DNA of 64,000 nt, from contig OY783198.1 of NCBI GenBank assembly GCA_963678675.1, positions 16,178,361-16,242,360 on the forward strand, given 5' to 3'. Origin of the DNA: Xiphydria camelus. Lineage: Eukaryota > Arthropoda > Insecta > Hymenoptera > Xiphydriidae. The notes under the pieces are model-generated. The model ran no database searches. It was not told the origin of the DNA and saw nothing but the letters and a program-made list of their open reading frames with translations. Positions 63,831-64,000 of the stretch are shown here, in pieces. The position numbers were made by a program, and so were the translations under genes. Within the stretch, counting starts at the first letter, position 1; each line of letters starts with the position of its first letter.

Positions 63831-64000
63831 AAGCCTAGCCTCCAAGCGGTCCATCCGTGCCGAAGAAGTGGGGTGCCTGTCTAAACAGGGTACGTTCCTC
63901 GCCGGGTACGCTGCTCGGTTGCAAGTCCCAGTCCTGCGCCTGGCAGGGAAGTCGTGTGCATTTCGCCGCACGGCATCTGGCGCTCGTTGCAGCCCCTTGG

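Larger units (their letters stand above)
62329..64000 (-). mobile_element. LTR-like sequence, GC-richer, incomplete
   Basis: On the minus strand GGAACACC is followed by TGGCGCCCAACA at about 62445-62434, which could be an LTR end joined to a tRNA-Lys-type primer site, then about 100 bp of leader. An AATAAA lies on the minus strand at about 62610. The region up to 64000 has short frames only, and no second LTR is in the window. A similar junction exists at 18302-18313. Assignment is tentative. Confidence 0.35.

Noticed and set aside
63216..63971. Protein-coding genes at the right edge
   Set aside because: Short overlapping frames on both strands in GC-rich LTR-like sequence, no domains.
1..64000. 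CRISPR arrays, bacterial operons, prophage
   Set aside because: No regularly spaced short repeats with unique spacers, no ribosome-binding-site-driven gene clusters. All signs are eukaryotic.

Overview
The window is AT-rich arthropod (most likely insect) chromosomal DNA built almost wholly from transposable elements inserted into one another. The evidence is mariner, piggyBac and Mutator-type transposase remains, a CR1/Jockey-group LINE, a Ty3/gypsy element, many MITEs and fold-backs, and intron-like signals. I found no intact host protein gene and no bacterial-type operon. One 200-base run of N (32216-32415) is an assembly gap. Species cannot be fixed from this sequence; an insect, perhaps a hymenopteran, is an inference.

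Layout. 0.4-5.9 kb: a minus-strand mariner split by two insertions. The larger insertion carries a hairpin, a short basic ORF and a 1.08 kb element rich in the palindrome AGCATGCT. 5.9-7.8 kb: an inverted-repeat element and degraded repeats. 7.8-12.9 kb: a transposase-less element enclosing a 3.4 kb palindrome with two 1,636-base arms. 13.6-14.5 kb: a pseudogene ending in a CXC-like Cys-rich domain. 14.6-21.8 kb: a minus-strand Ty3/gypsy element with 207-bp LTRs, a tRNA-Pro-type primer site, a 636-bp TTAA-flanked MITE and a second LTR inside it. 22-25.5 kb: fold-back elements, one with 3-bp TAA duplications and an identifiable empty site.

25.8-28.6, 39.6-45.4 and 51.5-56.5 kb: copies of a multi-part repeat family with conserved intron-like boundaries, partly mirrored and partly in direct orientation. 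30.0-32.2 kb: a LINE. 34.2-35.6 kb: a second mariner. 36.4-49.7 kb: a DDE transposon with a C-terminal SWIM zinc finger, interrupted by a 1.25 kb and an 8.9 kb insertion. The 8.9 kb one carries part of the intron-bearing family. 56.9-62.3 kb: a TA-flanked fold-back composite holding a Mutator-like pseudogene and a piggyBac element, itself invaded by an integrase fragment. 62.3-64 kb: GC-richer, LTR-like sequence.

The genes do not form a pathway. What the window records is the order of insertions: target-site duplications and restored reading frames show which element entered which. The most unusual structures are the 3.4 kb palindrome, the 8.9 kb TC-flanked element with its intron-bearing repeats, the AGCATGCT-rich element, and a fold-back carrying a tRNA-like segment in each arm. 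All coordinates and similarities were read by eye. Family names rest on recognised motifs, not searches.
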